Assembly: GCF_004354085.1 (NCBI RefSeq)
Contig: NZ_SMSE01000001.1
Coordinates: forward strand, 1,541,724-1,605,723
Direction of reading: 5' to 3'
DNA from: Seongchinamella unica
GTDB lineage: Bacteria; Pseudomonadota; Gammaproteobacteria; Pseudomonadales; Halieaceae
DNA: 64,000 nt
A model generated the notes under the pieces. That model searched no databases. It saw nothing but the letters and a program-made list of their open reading frames with translations, and was not told the DNA's origin. Made by a program: the position numbers and the translations under genes. Below, piece by piece: positions 8,804-16,869 of the stretch (position 1 is the first letter of the stretch; the number at the start of each line of letters is the position of its first letter).

Positions 8804-9333
8804 AATTCAAACTCCTGTCGCAGTTGTAGCTGGTCCTGCAGTGTTCGGGCAGTGATACGGGCAACCGGTTCACTGGTTACTTCGCTCACCGTCGAGTGAA
8901 TCCGGTTACGGGTTTTAAGATTGACCTTTTCCAGGTAGGCCAGCACCAGTTCCAGGTCTGCTTTGGCCTGGGCAAGTTCTGCCTCCTGCTGCTGGTGCTG
9001 GTACAGCGCACCGCCACCGACCAGAGCGAGCACCAGTGCAGCCGTCGCTATTAGCCAGTGGGGTCGCAGCAACCAGCCGCGAGGTGGACCAGGCTCAGGA
9101 TGCTTGTCGGGGATTGTCCGCAGCCTGCGCTGCAGGCCTGTTGGGGCTTTTTCGGCGGGCAGGCCAGCCAGCGCGCGCTGCAGCTCCATGGCCGAAGCGA
9201 GTTTCGAGCCCAGCGCAGGGTCCTCGGCCGCCCCGCAGAGCAGTAGCTGCCGTTCACCGGTGGTCACTTCGCCGTCGATAAAGCGATCGAGCAGCTCCGG
9301 GTAGTCAGGTTGTCCTTTTTCACTCATCGTCAT
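8800..9333 (-). CDS. Putative transmembrane anti-sigma factor
   Basis: 177 residues. The N-terminal ~75 residues resemble an anti-sigma domain (LLDRFIDGEVTTGERQLLL...) but I see no zinc-binding HxxxCxxC motif. One membrane helix (residues ~88-108, LIATAALVLALVGGGALY) is followed by a coiled-coil-like, Gln/Glu-rich periplasmic segment. The start overlaps the end of the ECF sigma gene, the standard sigma/anti-sigma arrangement. A second ATG two codons in (9327) is an alternative. Function inferred mostly from topology and context. Confidence 0.7.
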   Translation of the reverse strand: MTMSEKGQPDYPELLDRFIDGEVTTGERQLLLCGAAEDPALGSKLASAMELQRALAGLPAEKAPTGLQRRLRTIPDKHPEPGPPRGWLLRPHWLIATAALVLALVGGGALYQHQQQEAELAQAKADLELVLAYLEKVNLKTRNRIHSTVSEVTSEPVARITARTLQDQLQLRQEFEL

Positions 9334-9808
9334 GTTCCGACCATTGCTTGCGTAAGGCGTGTCTCGCCCGGTGCAAATACGTTTTGACCTGAGGCTGGCT
9401 GAGCCCTGTTATCTCGGCCACCTGCCGATAACTGTGTTGCTGGATGTCCCGGAGTACCACCAGCGATCGATAAGGCTCTTTCAGTGCCGCAACCAGCTCC
9501 TGCAGGCGTTGCGTCCGATTCCCCTGTTCAAAAACCGATTCGGGGTTTAACTCATCGAAGAGATCGTTTTCTCCGGCTGCGATTTCATCCCTTCGTCCAC
9601 GCAGTCTGTCCAGGCATAAATTGCGGGTGACCCGTTTAAGCCAGGGGCCTGCCTTGCCGTCGTTCATGGTGTCCCGATGCTGCCAGAGCCGGGTGAACGC
9701 CTCCTGGCAGATGTCCTCGGCCTCGGCCCTGTCCCGCATCAGGTACAGCGCCAGGGACCAGACCTGGTCCTGATGCTTGTCTATCCACTGGCGGTACAAT
9801 TTTTCCAT
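9320..9808 (-). CDS. ECF RNA polymerase sigma factor
   Basis: 162 residues with sigma region 2 (residues ~10-75: LALYLMRDRAEAEDICQEAFTRLW...) and region 4 (residues ~105-155: LKEPYRSLVVLRDIQQHSYRQVAEITGLSQPQVKTYLHRARHALR). Directs polymerase to extracytoplasmic-stress promoters. First gene of a four-gene operon with an anti-sigma factor and two DUF4252 proteins. A candidate ECF-type promoter lies just ahead of the ATG, consistent with autoregulation. Confidence 0.93.
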   Translation of the reverse strand: MEKLYRQWIDKHQDQVWSLALYLMRDRAEAEDICQEAFTRLWQHRDTMNDGKAGPWLKRVTRNLCLDRLRGRRDEIAAGENDLFDELNPESVFEQGNRTQRLQELVAALKEPYRSLVVLRDIQQHSYRQVAEITGLSQPQVKTYLHRARHALRKQWSEHDDE

Positions 9809-9818
9809 GCTTGGAGAC

Positions 9819-9846
9819 TACACGGGTGAGCGACAAAAAAGTTACA
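9819..9846 (-). promoter_or_regulatory. ECF-type promoter candidate, autoregulatory
   Basis: Minus-strand TGTAAC (-35 like, with the AAC core common to ECF promoters), 16-bp spacer containing a T run, then CGTGTA (-10 like). It ends 10 nt before the sigma gene ATG, so the untranslated leader would be very short. Confidence 0.4.
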
Positions 9847-9938
9847 GGGGAAGTGAAAGAATGTGTCGGACGGCAGGGTGAGCAGCGACCCTGAGAGAAC
9901 TAGTTTAAGCCAGGCGCGAGGGTTGGGCTGCCGCCGTT

Positions 9939-10550
9939 CTACCCGGCGCAATCACCTGTGGCGACCCGCATGAGAGAGGGGTTGCGGACACGGATGCTGC
10001 CGTCCGCCTGATGAATAAAACCCAGTCGGACTGACGGCACCTGTTTCGGCAGCTCCAGCACGACCTGCACCGGTTGCCAGTCTGTTTTGCCCATATGGGG
10101 TTCGTGTTCCATCACCGAACTCACCACCGGTTTTCCGTTTGCCCTGGCAGAGACCGTCAGACCGCCACCCTGTTTAAAGGCATGCGGAATCGCCGGAGGA
10201 CGCAGGTCCAGCTTGATGTCGGCGCTGAAAACCACCCGCCTGCCCGGGATATCTTCACGGTCGATGTGCTGGGTGATGATGAACCAGGGTTCGCTGCCCG
10301 TTTTTTCAATCAACAGTTCGCCGTCGCTGGCGCTGTACTGGAATGACGGTGTCCCGCCGTGCTGGGAGCTGGACCATTTGCGCTCCCGCCTGGGGGCATC
10401 GATGGTTGTGAAGCCCGGATCCTGCAGCAGGTTCTTTCCTCGACCCTCGCACTGGGTGCTGCCCGGGGCAGGCGTTTCTGCCGTGTCACTGCTGCATGCC
10501 GCCAGGGCCGCCGTCAATGCGCCGGCAAGGAAGAGCCTGGAAATATCCAT
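9939..10550 (-). CDS. Hypothetical lipoprotein
   Basis: About 203 residues from the ATG at 10550. A lipoprotein signal (LTAALAACSSD, lipobox LAAC near residue 19) is followed by a Thr/Pro/Ala-rich linker and a beta-rich domain. The pattern NLLQDPGFTTID...WSSSQHGG...GELLIEKTG...QHIDREDIPGRRVVFSADIKL resembles carbohydrate-binding-like jelly-roll modules that open with an N-x-D-x-G-F type motif; this resemblance is suggestive only. No catalytic residues recognised. It stands alone between the ECF cassette and a class II aldolase gene. Confidence 0.65.
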   Translation of the reverse strand: MDISRLFLAGALTAALAACSSDTAETPAPGSTQCEGRGKNLLQDPGFTTIDAPRRERKWSSSQHGGTPSFQYSASDGELLIEKTGSEPWFIITQHIDREDIPGRRVVFSADIKLDLRPPAIPHAFKQGGGLTVSARANGKPVVSSVMEHEPHMGKTDWQPVQVVLELPKQVPSVRLGFIHQADGSIRVRNPSLMRVATGDCAG

Positions 10551-10666
10551 GGCCTGTTGAATCCTCGTACTTGAGTAAGCGCTAAACTCTAGCATAACGG
10601 GGGGCCGGCTGTAGAGAGGAGGGTCACCTGTGGCTCGAAGCCAGTCAGCGCCCCTGTCCAGCCGCG

Positions 10667-11329
10667 CTAGTCCCGCTCGCGCTGTTGCCCGTAGGTTCTG
10701 AAGGCGGTTAAAACCTCGTCCATCTGCGCGCTATCCAGGATCACCGGGCCGCCGATGGCCAGTGTGCCCCAGTAACAGTGGGCCTGTTCTTCGACCACCT
10801 CCGCCAGCTTCAGTGCGCTTTGCAGGTTCCGGCCGGTCGCGATTTGTCCATGGTTGGATAACAGGCAGGCCAGTGAGTCGTCCAGCGCCCCCAGGTTGGC
10901 AAGAGACAGTTCCCTGCTGCCGAAAGTGGCATATTCCGCCAGTGGTATGCCGTGTCCACCTGCCGCAGCAACCATGTAGTGCATGGCCGGTATCGCCTTG
11001 CGAGCGCAGGCGAGAATCGTTGCGTAGGGTGAGTGACAATGGACCACAGCCGCGGTGTCCGGCTTGCCACGATAGACGTCTGCGTGCATCCGCCACTCGC
11101 TGGATGGGATCAGCTGGCCGGCATCGACGTCACCGTCCAGAGTCATGTGAACGATATGCTCCGCGGAGAGCGCCTGGGGTGAGATACCTGTCGGCGTGAT
11201 CAGCATGCCGTCGCCGGTGCGGACAGAAACATTGCCCGAGGTGCCCTTGTTCAGGCCTTTTTTGACGAGGGCATCCATGGCCTCTACCACGGCCTGCCGG
11301 CTGTTATTGTCGTTGCTGTATTTTTTCAT
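10667..11329 (-). CDS. Class II aldolase/adducin family protein
   Basis: 220 residues, full length for FucA/AraD-like enzymes. Visible motifs: KKGLNKGTSGNVSVRTGDGMLITPTGI (substrate/phosphate loop), SSEWRMHADVYRGKP, and VVHCHSPYATILA with the zinc-binding His pair, then a third His in LLSNHGQIATG. These enzymes cleave or epimerise short sugar phosphates such as fuculose- or ribulose-phosphate using Zn2+. No sugar kinase or isomerase is adjacent, so the substrate is unknown. A GAGCAGG element precedes the ATG. Confidence 0.88.
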   Translation of the reverse strand: MKKYSNDNNSRQAVVEAMDALVKKGLNKGTSGNVSVRTGDGMLITPTGISPQALSAEHIVHMTLDGDVDAGQLIPSSEWRMHADVYRGKPDTAAVVHCHSPYATILACARKAIPAMHYMVAAAGGHGIPLAEYATFGSRELSLANLGALDDSLACLLSNHGQIATGRNLQSALKLAEVVEEQAHCYWGTLAIGGPVILDSAQMDEVLTAFRTYGQQRERD

Positions 11330-11440
11330 GCCTGCTCGTTTCCGGGTCGGCCCTGCTGAAAGCGGCCCTTGTGTCAGGTTTTGCCAGTGAGCTTAACACT
11401 GGCGAGTACAAACTGCGGCGTCCATGTTGACGAGTGCTGA

Positions 11441-11468
11441 TTGTAACCCGGGTCGACTGGTCTACAAT
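11441..11468 (+). promoter_or_regulatory. Sigma-70-like promoter of the CotH-like gene, possibly leaderless
   Basis: TTGTAA, 16-bp spacer, TACAAT. The -10 ends 6 nt before the ATG at 11475, so transcription would start at or next to the start codon. No Shine-Dalgarno sequence is visible upstream of that ATG, consistent with a leaderless mRNA. Confidence 0.45.
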
Positions 11469-11474
11469 GCTGGC

Positions 11475-12545
11475 ATGCCCCGATTGCAAAAGTCGATGCC
11501 CACAGCACTGTTAATGATGATTGCCCTGTTGCCGGTCTGTGCCCTGGCCGCGGACGAGAACCCTTTGTTTTCTTCCAAAGACTCCTTCAAGGCGGTACTG
11601 AACGCACCGGTGATGCAGGCCTACAGGGACAAGATGAAGTCGGATCGCCTGTACCTGGAAGGCACCTGGACACAAAAGCGTGGCGAGGAAACCGAACGTC
11701 TCAGCCTGAAGATTCGCGCCCGCGGAAATTATCGCCGCCAGGTTTGTGACCGGCCGCCGCTGCAGCTTAACTTCAAGAAAAAGCAGGTAGCAGGCACACT
11801 GATGTCAGGCCAGGACAAACTGAAGTTGGTGAGTCCCTGTGAACGTGGCGACAAGTACCAACAGCTTGTCTATCTGGAGTACCTGGTATACCAGCTGTTT
11901 GCGCTATACAGCGATTATCACTTCCGAACCCGTCTGGTGGACGTCGCCTACGTCGACAGCGATAGTGAGGGAGCCCTCTGGAGCAGCCATAATTTCCTCA
12001 TTGAAGATGCGGATCATATGGCTGCCCGTTACGGTCTGCAGGAACTGGACGTACCCTACACAATGCGGGTGCAAATGGATCTTGCCCAGACAGCCCTGGT
12101 GGAAGTGTTTCAGTTCATGATCGGCAACGTCGATTACTCCACCCTGAAATCCCCGCCCGGGGAGGAATGTTGCCACAACATCGTGCTGTTGGCAGAGAAA
12201 GGCGCGGAGCGGGATATCATCCCGGTTGCCTATGATTTTGACTCGGCGGGCATTATTAATGCGCCCTATGCCACAGTTCCGGCCAGTCTGCCGATCAACA
12301 AGGTCACCAGCCGCTACTTTCTTGGCTGGTGCAAGCAGGAATCCCGCTATCGCGACGCGGTAGCCAGGATCAACGAGCGCAAGGAGGCGGCCATTGCCCT
12401 GTTCGAAGCTTCGCCGTTACTGAGCAGGACTTATCGGAAGCGGGCGGTGAAATACCTGCACGACTCCTACGATTACCTCAACGACGAGGCTTTCTTCGAA
12501 CGCCATATACTGGGCAAGTGCCGTGGCGAGGTTATTGAGGGTTAG
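11475..12545 (+). CDS. CotH-like exported protein
   Basis: About 356 residues with a signal peptide ending ALAAD (residue ~26). The region LSLKIRARGNYRRQ...PPLQLNFKKKQV...QDKLKLVSPCERG...YLEYLVYQLFALYSDYHFRTRLVDVAYVD is the pattern of the CotH kinase-like/spore-coat H fold (an R-G-x-x motif, then P-F/L-x-x-N-F). CotH proteins are atypical kinases; whether this one keeps catalysis is unclear, as I do not see the full loop motifs. Convergent with and overlapping a DUF4956 gene, and CotH, DUF4956 and VTC-like polymerases often cluster, which supports the call. The frame extends upstream to 11424, but that would place the promoter inside the gene. Confidence 0.62.
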   Translation: MPRLQKSMPTALLMMIALLPVCALAADENPLFSSKDSFKAVLNAPVMQAYRDKMKSDRLYLEGTWTQKRGEETERLSLKIRARGNYRRQVCDRPPLQLNFKKKQVAGTLMSGQDKLKLVSPCERGDKYQQLVYLEYLVYQLFALYSDYHFRTRLVDVAYVDSDSEGALWSSHNFLIEDADHMAARYGLQELDVPYTMRVQMDLAQTALVEVFQFMIGNVDYSTLKSPPGEECCHNIVLLAEKGAERDIIPVAYDFDSAGIINAPYATVPASLPINKVTSRYFLGWCKQESRYRDAVARINERKEAAIALFEASPLLSRTYRKRAVKYLHDSYDYLNDEAFFERHILGKCRGEVIEG

Positions 12546-13290
12546 GTTCGTCCGGCGGCTGACTCAGCAGGCGTTCCGCTTCCTTGCGTGCGCGTCTCTC
12601 TCTTTTGCGCTGCGCCTCGTGATGTGATTCCAGACCGTCGCCGAAAATACAGACCACCAGTGTGGCGATATTGAAAAACACGGTGAGGACCAGGGCGATG
12701 TCCAGTGCCTTGATGCCGGCCGCAATGCCCACGGCAATCGCGACGAAAATAAACAGGGTATCAAACGTATCGCTCAGGGCCCGGCGAAACTGGACACCGG
12801 CGACAATGCCGGCCAGGCTGAAAGCGAGGGCGAGACTGTGCTGGACCACCATGACGATGCCGGCAACGACCGCGGGCAGTATCAGGGTGGTTTCATCCAG
12901 TGATTCGTCATGATCGCCGTCCCGGTGAATGCCTTTGTAAATCCATGATACCGGGAGCATCAGCAGCACCGCGCCCAGCATCGAGAAAAACAGGTTGCGG
13001 GCATCCTTGAAGCGAAAAACGCTGGAGAGATTCTTTTCCTTCGCCTGGGGTTCTTCCACGTCTTCAAGATCGTCGTTGAGGAAGGCATCCTCGAATTCCC
13101 GCAGTCCAGGGTCGTGGGAGCCCGACAGCTCACTCACACCGCCAACCGGTGCCAGTTCCAGGAACGAGGGAAACGCGGCCACCAGACCCACCAGGATTGC
13201 CGCCAGCGCCAGGTAGTACACCAATACCCGTGCCAGCAGCTTGAATAGCAGGGTCTTGCTGGGAATAGGCGGCGGTGCTTCGCTGCTCAC
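12532..13290 (-). CDS. DUF4956 membrane protein
   Basis: 252 residues from a GTG start. A first membrane helix (residues ~15-40) is followed by an acidic periplasmic or cytosolic segment, then further helices. The conserved family core is LALAFSLAGIVAGVQFRRALSDTFDTLFIFVAIAVGIAAGIKALDIA (here split: SLAGIVAGVQFRRAL, then TLFIFVAIAVGIAAG). The C-terminus is a charged, likely cytoplasmic tail. DUF4956 proteins commonly accompany VTC-type polyphosphate polymerase-like proteins and CotH. Here only the CotH-like gene is present, convergent and sharing 14 nt at the 3' ends. Confidence 0.78.
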   Translation of the reverse strand: MSSEAPPPIPSKTLLFKLLARVLVYYLALAAILVGLVAAFPSFLELAPVGGVSELSGSHDPGLREFEDAFLNDDLEDVEEPQAKEKNLSSVFRFKDARNLFFSMLGAVLLMLPVSWIYKGIHRDGDHDESLDETTLILPAVVAGIVMVVQHSLALAFSLAGIVAGVQFRRALSDTFDTLFIFVAIAVGIAAGIKALDIALVLTVFFNIATLVVCIFGDGLESHHEAQRKRERRARKEAERLLSQPPDEPNPQ

Positions 13291-13500
13291 GCTGTGTGCG
13301 CCAACTTCCGGGCAGTGCCAGCTGCTGCTGGATTTCTTTTGATATTCAAGACCTTAATTCCATTTATGCCTAGCTGCAGTGTAGCCTCGTTTCATCGGCT
13401 GGCAAGTCAGCGTCTGTGCTCGGTGAAGGCAGGGGACATCGTGGTCATCTCATGCTCCTGGGTCTGTAGGCGGCAGCTGAGGCAGAGCCTGCAGAGCGCC

Positions 13501-13528
13501 TTGGTTTATCCGGTGCAGGGTGTACAAT
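13501..13528 (+). promoter_or_regulatory. Sigma-70-like promoter of the CorC-like gene
   Basis: TTGGTT, 16-bp spacer, TACAAT, about 40 bp upstream of the ATG at 13569. The remainder of the 278-bp gap (13291-13568) shows nothing else I can support. Confidence 0.45.
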
Positions 13529-13568
13529 CAGCGGCTCCGCTTGTCGTCCTGTAGGCATACCCTCTTTC

Positions 13569-14606
13569 ATGACCCTGTTGGTCCTATACCTGTTACTCGC
13601 TATTGGCGTTTCTTTTCTGTGTTCCGTACTGGAAGCGGTGCTGCTGTCAGTGACTTCCGGTTACGTGGTTACCCAGGTCGAGAAATACCCAAAACGGGGA
13701 GTGGTGCTCAAGGGGGTGAAAGATGACCTGGATCGTTCCCTGTCCAGCATCCTGATTCTCAATACCTTCGCTCACACCATGGGTGCGGCGGGCGTGGGAG
13801 CCCAGGCGGTGAAGATCTACGGCGAACGCTGGGAAGGGCTGATTGCCTTCCTGCTGACCCTGGCCATCCTCTACCTGTCGGAGATTATTCCCAAGACCCT
13901 GGGAGCCACGTTCTGGAAGCAACTGGCGTTGCCGGCAGCTTTTGTGATCGCCCTGCTGGTCAAGTTGCTCTTTCCCTTTGTCTGGCTCTCGGCGCTGGTG
14001 ACCCGGTTGTTTTCCTCCGCCGACAACGACATCATCAGCCGCGAGGAGCTAACGGCGATGGCCGAACTCGGAGCGCGGCACGGTTCCCTGCGAAATCAGG
14101 AGAGCGAACTGTTACAGAATATCCTGAGCCTGCGCGGTGTCCGCACAGAAGATATTCTGACTCCGCGCACCGTGGTAGCGGCGCTGCCTGAGGTTCTGAC
14201 GGTCGAGCAGGGGCTGGCGGAGTTGGGTGAACGACCGTTCAATCGCATTCCGATCTATCGCAGCACACTCGACTCGGTGACTGGCGTGGTCTACCGCCCG
14301 GCCCTGCTGGAGGAAGCTCTCGCCGGCCGGGGAGAGCAGAAGCTGGTGGAACTCGCCAACCCGGTATTCAGGGTGTCAGAGGAGTTGCCGGTGCTGGCCC
14401 TGCAGGACCTTTTCCTGAAACGCAAGGAGCACCTGTTCCTGGTCGAGGACGAGTATGGGCAGACCGCCGGTATCGTCACTCTCGAGGACGCCATAGAAAC
14501 CCTGCTGGGCCGGGAAATCATGGACGAGAGCGACAAGGTCGAGGATATGCAGCAGCTGGCCCGCAGTACCTACCGGCAACGACTCAGGAACAAGGGAGCC
14601 TCCTGA
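13569..14606 (+). CDS. CNNM/CorC (HlyC) family membrane protein with CBS pair
   Basis: 345 residues. Residues 1-~155 form the CNNM/DUF21 membrane domain (opening VLYLLLAIGVSFLCSVLEAVLLSVT; LYLSEIIPKTLGA is the typical SEIIPK motif). Residues ~190-325 hold a CBS domain pair (RTEDILTPRTVVAALPE..., DEYGQTAGIVTLEDAIETLLG). These proteins are linked to Mg2+/Co2+ efflux or resistance, with CBS domains sensing ATP or Mg2+. The C-terminal CorC_HlyC domain found in longer relatives is absent, which is a common short form. No clear Shine-Dalgarno precedes the ATG. Confidence 0.88.
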   Translation: MTLLVLYLLLAIGVSFLCSVLEAVLLSVTSGYVVTQVEKYPKRGVVLKGVKDDLDRSLSSILILNTFAHTMGAAGVGAQAVKIYGERWEGLIAFLLTLAILYLSEIIPKTLGATFWKQLALPAAFVIALLVKLLFPFVWLSALVTRLFSSADNDIISREELTAMAELGARHGSLRNQESELLQNILSLRGVRTEDILTPRTVVAALPEVLTVEQGLAELGERPFNRIPIYRSTLDSVTGVVYRPALLEEALAGRGEQKLVELANPVFRVSEELPVLALQDLFLKRKEHLFLVEDEYGQTAGIVTLEDAIETLLGREIMDESDKVEDMQQLARSTYRQRLRNKGAS

Positions 14607-14761
14607 TGTCGGCACGCCCGGTGTCGGTGCGATAGCCTGTCCATCGGCCTCCTCTGCGGCCCTGTGCAGGGGATAAACCTCACGAAAACCGCATTTTGCC
14701 TTTACTAATTGTAGGGATATGCCGTAATTTCCGTTGAAAAAGACCGCAGGCAGGGGGATGT

Positions 14762-16432
14762 ATGCTGGATGAGGCTGGCGCTAGCGAACAACAGGCAACC
14801 GGGGAGAGTCCGCAACGGTCCCGGGTGGGTTTACTGATCGACGTCACCGGCGACCACTTCACTGCCAGGCTGGATTCGGTCAAGGACAGTGACGCCCCCG
14901 CCAGTCACCAGCGCTCCCTCGGCCAGGTCGGGTCCTATTTCCTGGTCAGGGAAGGCGACGCCAATATCCTGGTGATGGTAGAGCGCAGCTATCGGATCGC
15001 CGACAAACAGGGCCGCGCCGCGCATATGGTGCACCTCACCCCGCTGGGTGAAATGGGCAGCAAGGGTGATTTCAGCCGGGGTGTTTCCCGTTATCCCATC
15101 AGTGGTGCCGAGTTGCACCGCATGGATGAAGACGGCCTCAGGGCGATTTTCTCCGGTTATGGCGATAAAGACTTCAAGGTGGGTAACCTTACCTCGTTCG
15201 AGTCCATCGGCGTGCACCTGGACGCCTCCGCCTTTTTTGGTCGCCACGCCGCGATCCTGGGCCAGTCCGGCGCCGGTAAATCCTGGACCGTGACCAGCCT
15301 GGTTCAGGCCGCGGTAAGAGCCATGCCCAATGCCCATATTATTCTCCTGGATATGCACGGGGAATATGGCGACAAGGACGTCGACGGTGTGGTTGCCCAC
15401 TCCCCCTTTCCCGCCGACAAGGTGCGCTGCTTTCGCGCCGATCAGCTGGAATTTCCCTATTGGCTGCTGGCGTTCTCAGAGCTGTGCGAACTGGTCGTCA
15501 ACTCCGGCGACGAGCATGCATCGATCCAGATATCCTTCCTCCGTTCGACGATGATCCGGTTGCGGGAAGAAGCCAACAAACACCTGGACCTCGGGCATAT
15601 TACCGTGGACTCGCCGCTGTACTACTCCATGGACGACCTGATCAAGGCGGTGAAGGAGGCCAACCGTGAGACCAGCGATTTCGGCAAGAAGAAATCGGCG
15701 CTATACGGCAAGTTCGACCAGGTGCTGGTTCGCCTGAACAGCCTGCTGAATGACAACCGCTATGACTTCCTGATGCGGCCGAAGACACGGACTTCGACCG
15801 AGTCGCTGCCGGGGCTGATGCAGGATCTGGTCGGCCTGGGCAGCCCCCGGGCCAGTGTCACCGTGCTGGACCTGAGTTCGGTGCCCTTCGACGTGGTGCC
15901 GCTGGTAGCGGCGCAAATTGGCCGCCTGACCTATGAATTCAATTACTGGAACCCGCGCTGTCGCGAGTTTCCCCTGTTCCTTATCTGTGAAGAGGCCCAT
16001 GAATATATTCCCCGAGAGGATATTCCGCGCTTCCGCGAAGCGCGCCGCTCGATGGAACGGATCTCCAAGAACGGTCGTAAGTACGGGGTGGGCTTGTGCG
16101 TCGTCAGCCAGCGGCCGCACGATGTATCGGAAACCGTTCTGGCCCAGTGCAGCTCCTACGTCTGTCTGCGTATCTCCAACCCGGATGACCAGGATTACGT
16201 GCGGGCCATGGTGCCCGACGCCGCCCGCGGTACCTTCGCCGCACTGACCTCCTTGTCCAAGGGGGAGGCGGTTGCCCTGGGTGAGGCGGTGCCGATGCCG
16301 GTGCGCTTCAGGGTGGATCTGCCTGATCCGCCCCCCAACTCCACTGACATTAACTACTCTGAAAAGTGGCGTACGGACGCGACGGTGGACGTTGCCAGGC
16401 TGGTCCACAACTGGCACAAGCAGGAGCGCTAG
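14762..16432 (+). CDS. HerA-like ATPase (DUF87), stand-alone
   Basis: 556 residues. An N-terminal HAS-barrel-like region (residues ~20-90) precedes the FtsK/HerA ATPase core with Walker A GQSGAGKS at 167-174 and a HILLDMHGEYGDK segment after it. The Walker B/catalytic motif is FLICEEAHEYIP, followed by a sensor segment VVSQRPHD. HerA proteins are hexameric DNA translocases acting in end resection with NurA or in defence with Sir2- or DUF4297-type nucleases. Neither partner is encoded nearby, so the role is open. AGGGGG precedes the ATG. Confidence 0.88.
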   Translation: MLDEAGASEQQATGESPQRSRVGLLIDVTGDHFTARLDSVKDSDAPASHQRSLGQVGSYFLVREGDANILVMVERSYRIADKQGRAAHMVHLTPLGEMGSKGDFSRGVSRYPISGAELHRMDEDGLRAIFSGYGDKDFKVGNLTSFESIGVHLDASAFFGRHAAILGQSGAGKSWTVTSLVQAAVRAMPNAHIILLDMHGEYGDKDVDGVVAHSPFPADKVRCFRADQLEFPYWLLAFSELCELVVNSGDEHASIQISFLRSTMIRLREEANKHLDLGHITVDSPLYYSMDDLIKAVKEANRETSDFGKKKSALYGKFDQVLVRLNSLLNDNRYDFLMRPKTRTSTESLPGLMQDLVGLGSPRASVTVLDLSSVPFDVVPLVAAQIGRLTYEFNYWNPRCREFPLFLICEEAHEYIPREDIPRFREARRSMERISKNGRKYGVGLCVVSQRPHDVSETVLAQCSSYVCLRISNPDDQDYVRAMVPDAARGTFAALTSLSKGEAVALGEAVPMPVRFRVDLPDPPPNSTDINYSEKWRTDATVDVARLVHNWHKQER

Positions 16433-16499
16433 CGACCTGGCGTTTTGGCGCGCCCGGCTCTTTTGGGTTGCCCGCTGCCGCTACCCATTGGGGGATGGC

Positions 16500-16730
16500 T
16501 CAGTGGCGCAGCATTGCATCCAGCTGGTCCACGACCTCCGACCAGTCTGAATCCTCATCCAGGGATTCGCGAATAAACTGCGCCTGGGCCGCATTCCAGA
16601 ATGCGGCGTGATCCAGCGGAATCTCCTTTGGCAGGTGGTTGTTTTTCACAAAGTTTTCCATGGCTGTGTCGCTGCTGGGCAGTCCCAGCTGCCTGAACAG
16701 GCAGGACAGGGTGTGACTGGATGTGTCCAT
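16500..16730 (-). CDS. DUF2789 family protein
   Basis: A 76-residue protein with the near full-length family pattern: LFRQLGLPSSDTAMENFV, then LPKEIPLDHAAFWNAAQAQFIRE in two parts, and DSDWSEVVDQLDAMLRH at the C-terminus. Function unknown; widespread in Gammaproteobacteria. Single gene convergent with the HerA-like gene. Confidence 0.88.
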   Translation of the reverse strand: MDTSSHTLSCLFRQLGLPSSDTAMENFVKNNHLPKEIPLDHAAFWNAAQAQFIRESLDEDSDWSEVVDQLDAMLRH

Positions 16731-16869
16731 AGTGCGTTCCCCAAGGCTGAGTTCTTAGTATAGGCTCGGTTGAAATCGGGTGCCCAATTTTGGCTGGTAA
16801 GCTTATAAACTTCCGGCGGCATCTCCCTGAAAAAACCCGCCGGGGCGATGAACACTGCCGCGTAGCCGG

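Noticed and set aside
14762-16432. HerA ATPase as part of a Sir2-HerA or similar phage-defence pair
   Set aside because: Neighbouring genes are a CorC-like protein and DUF2789; no Sir2, NurA, DUF4297 or other nuclease lies beside it.
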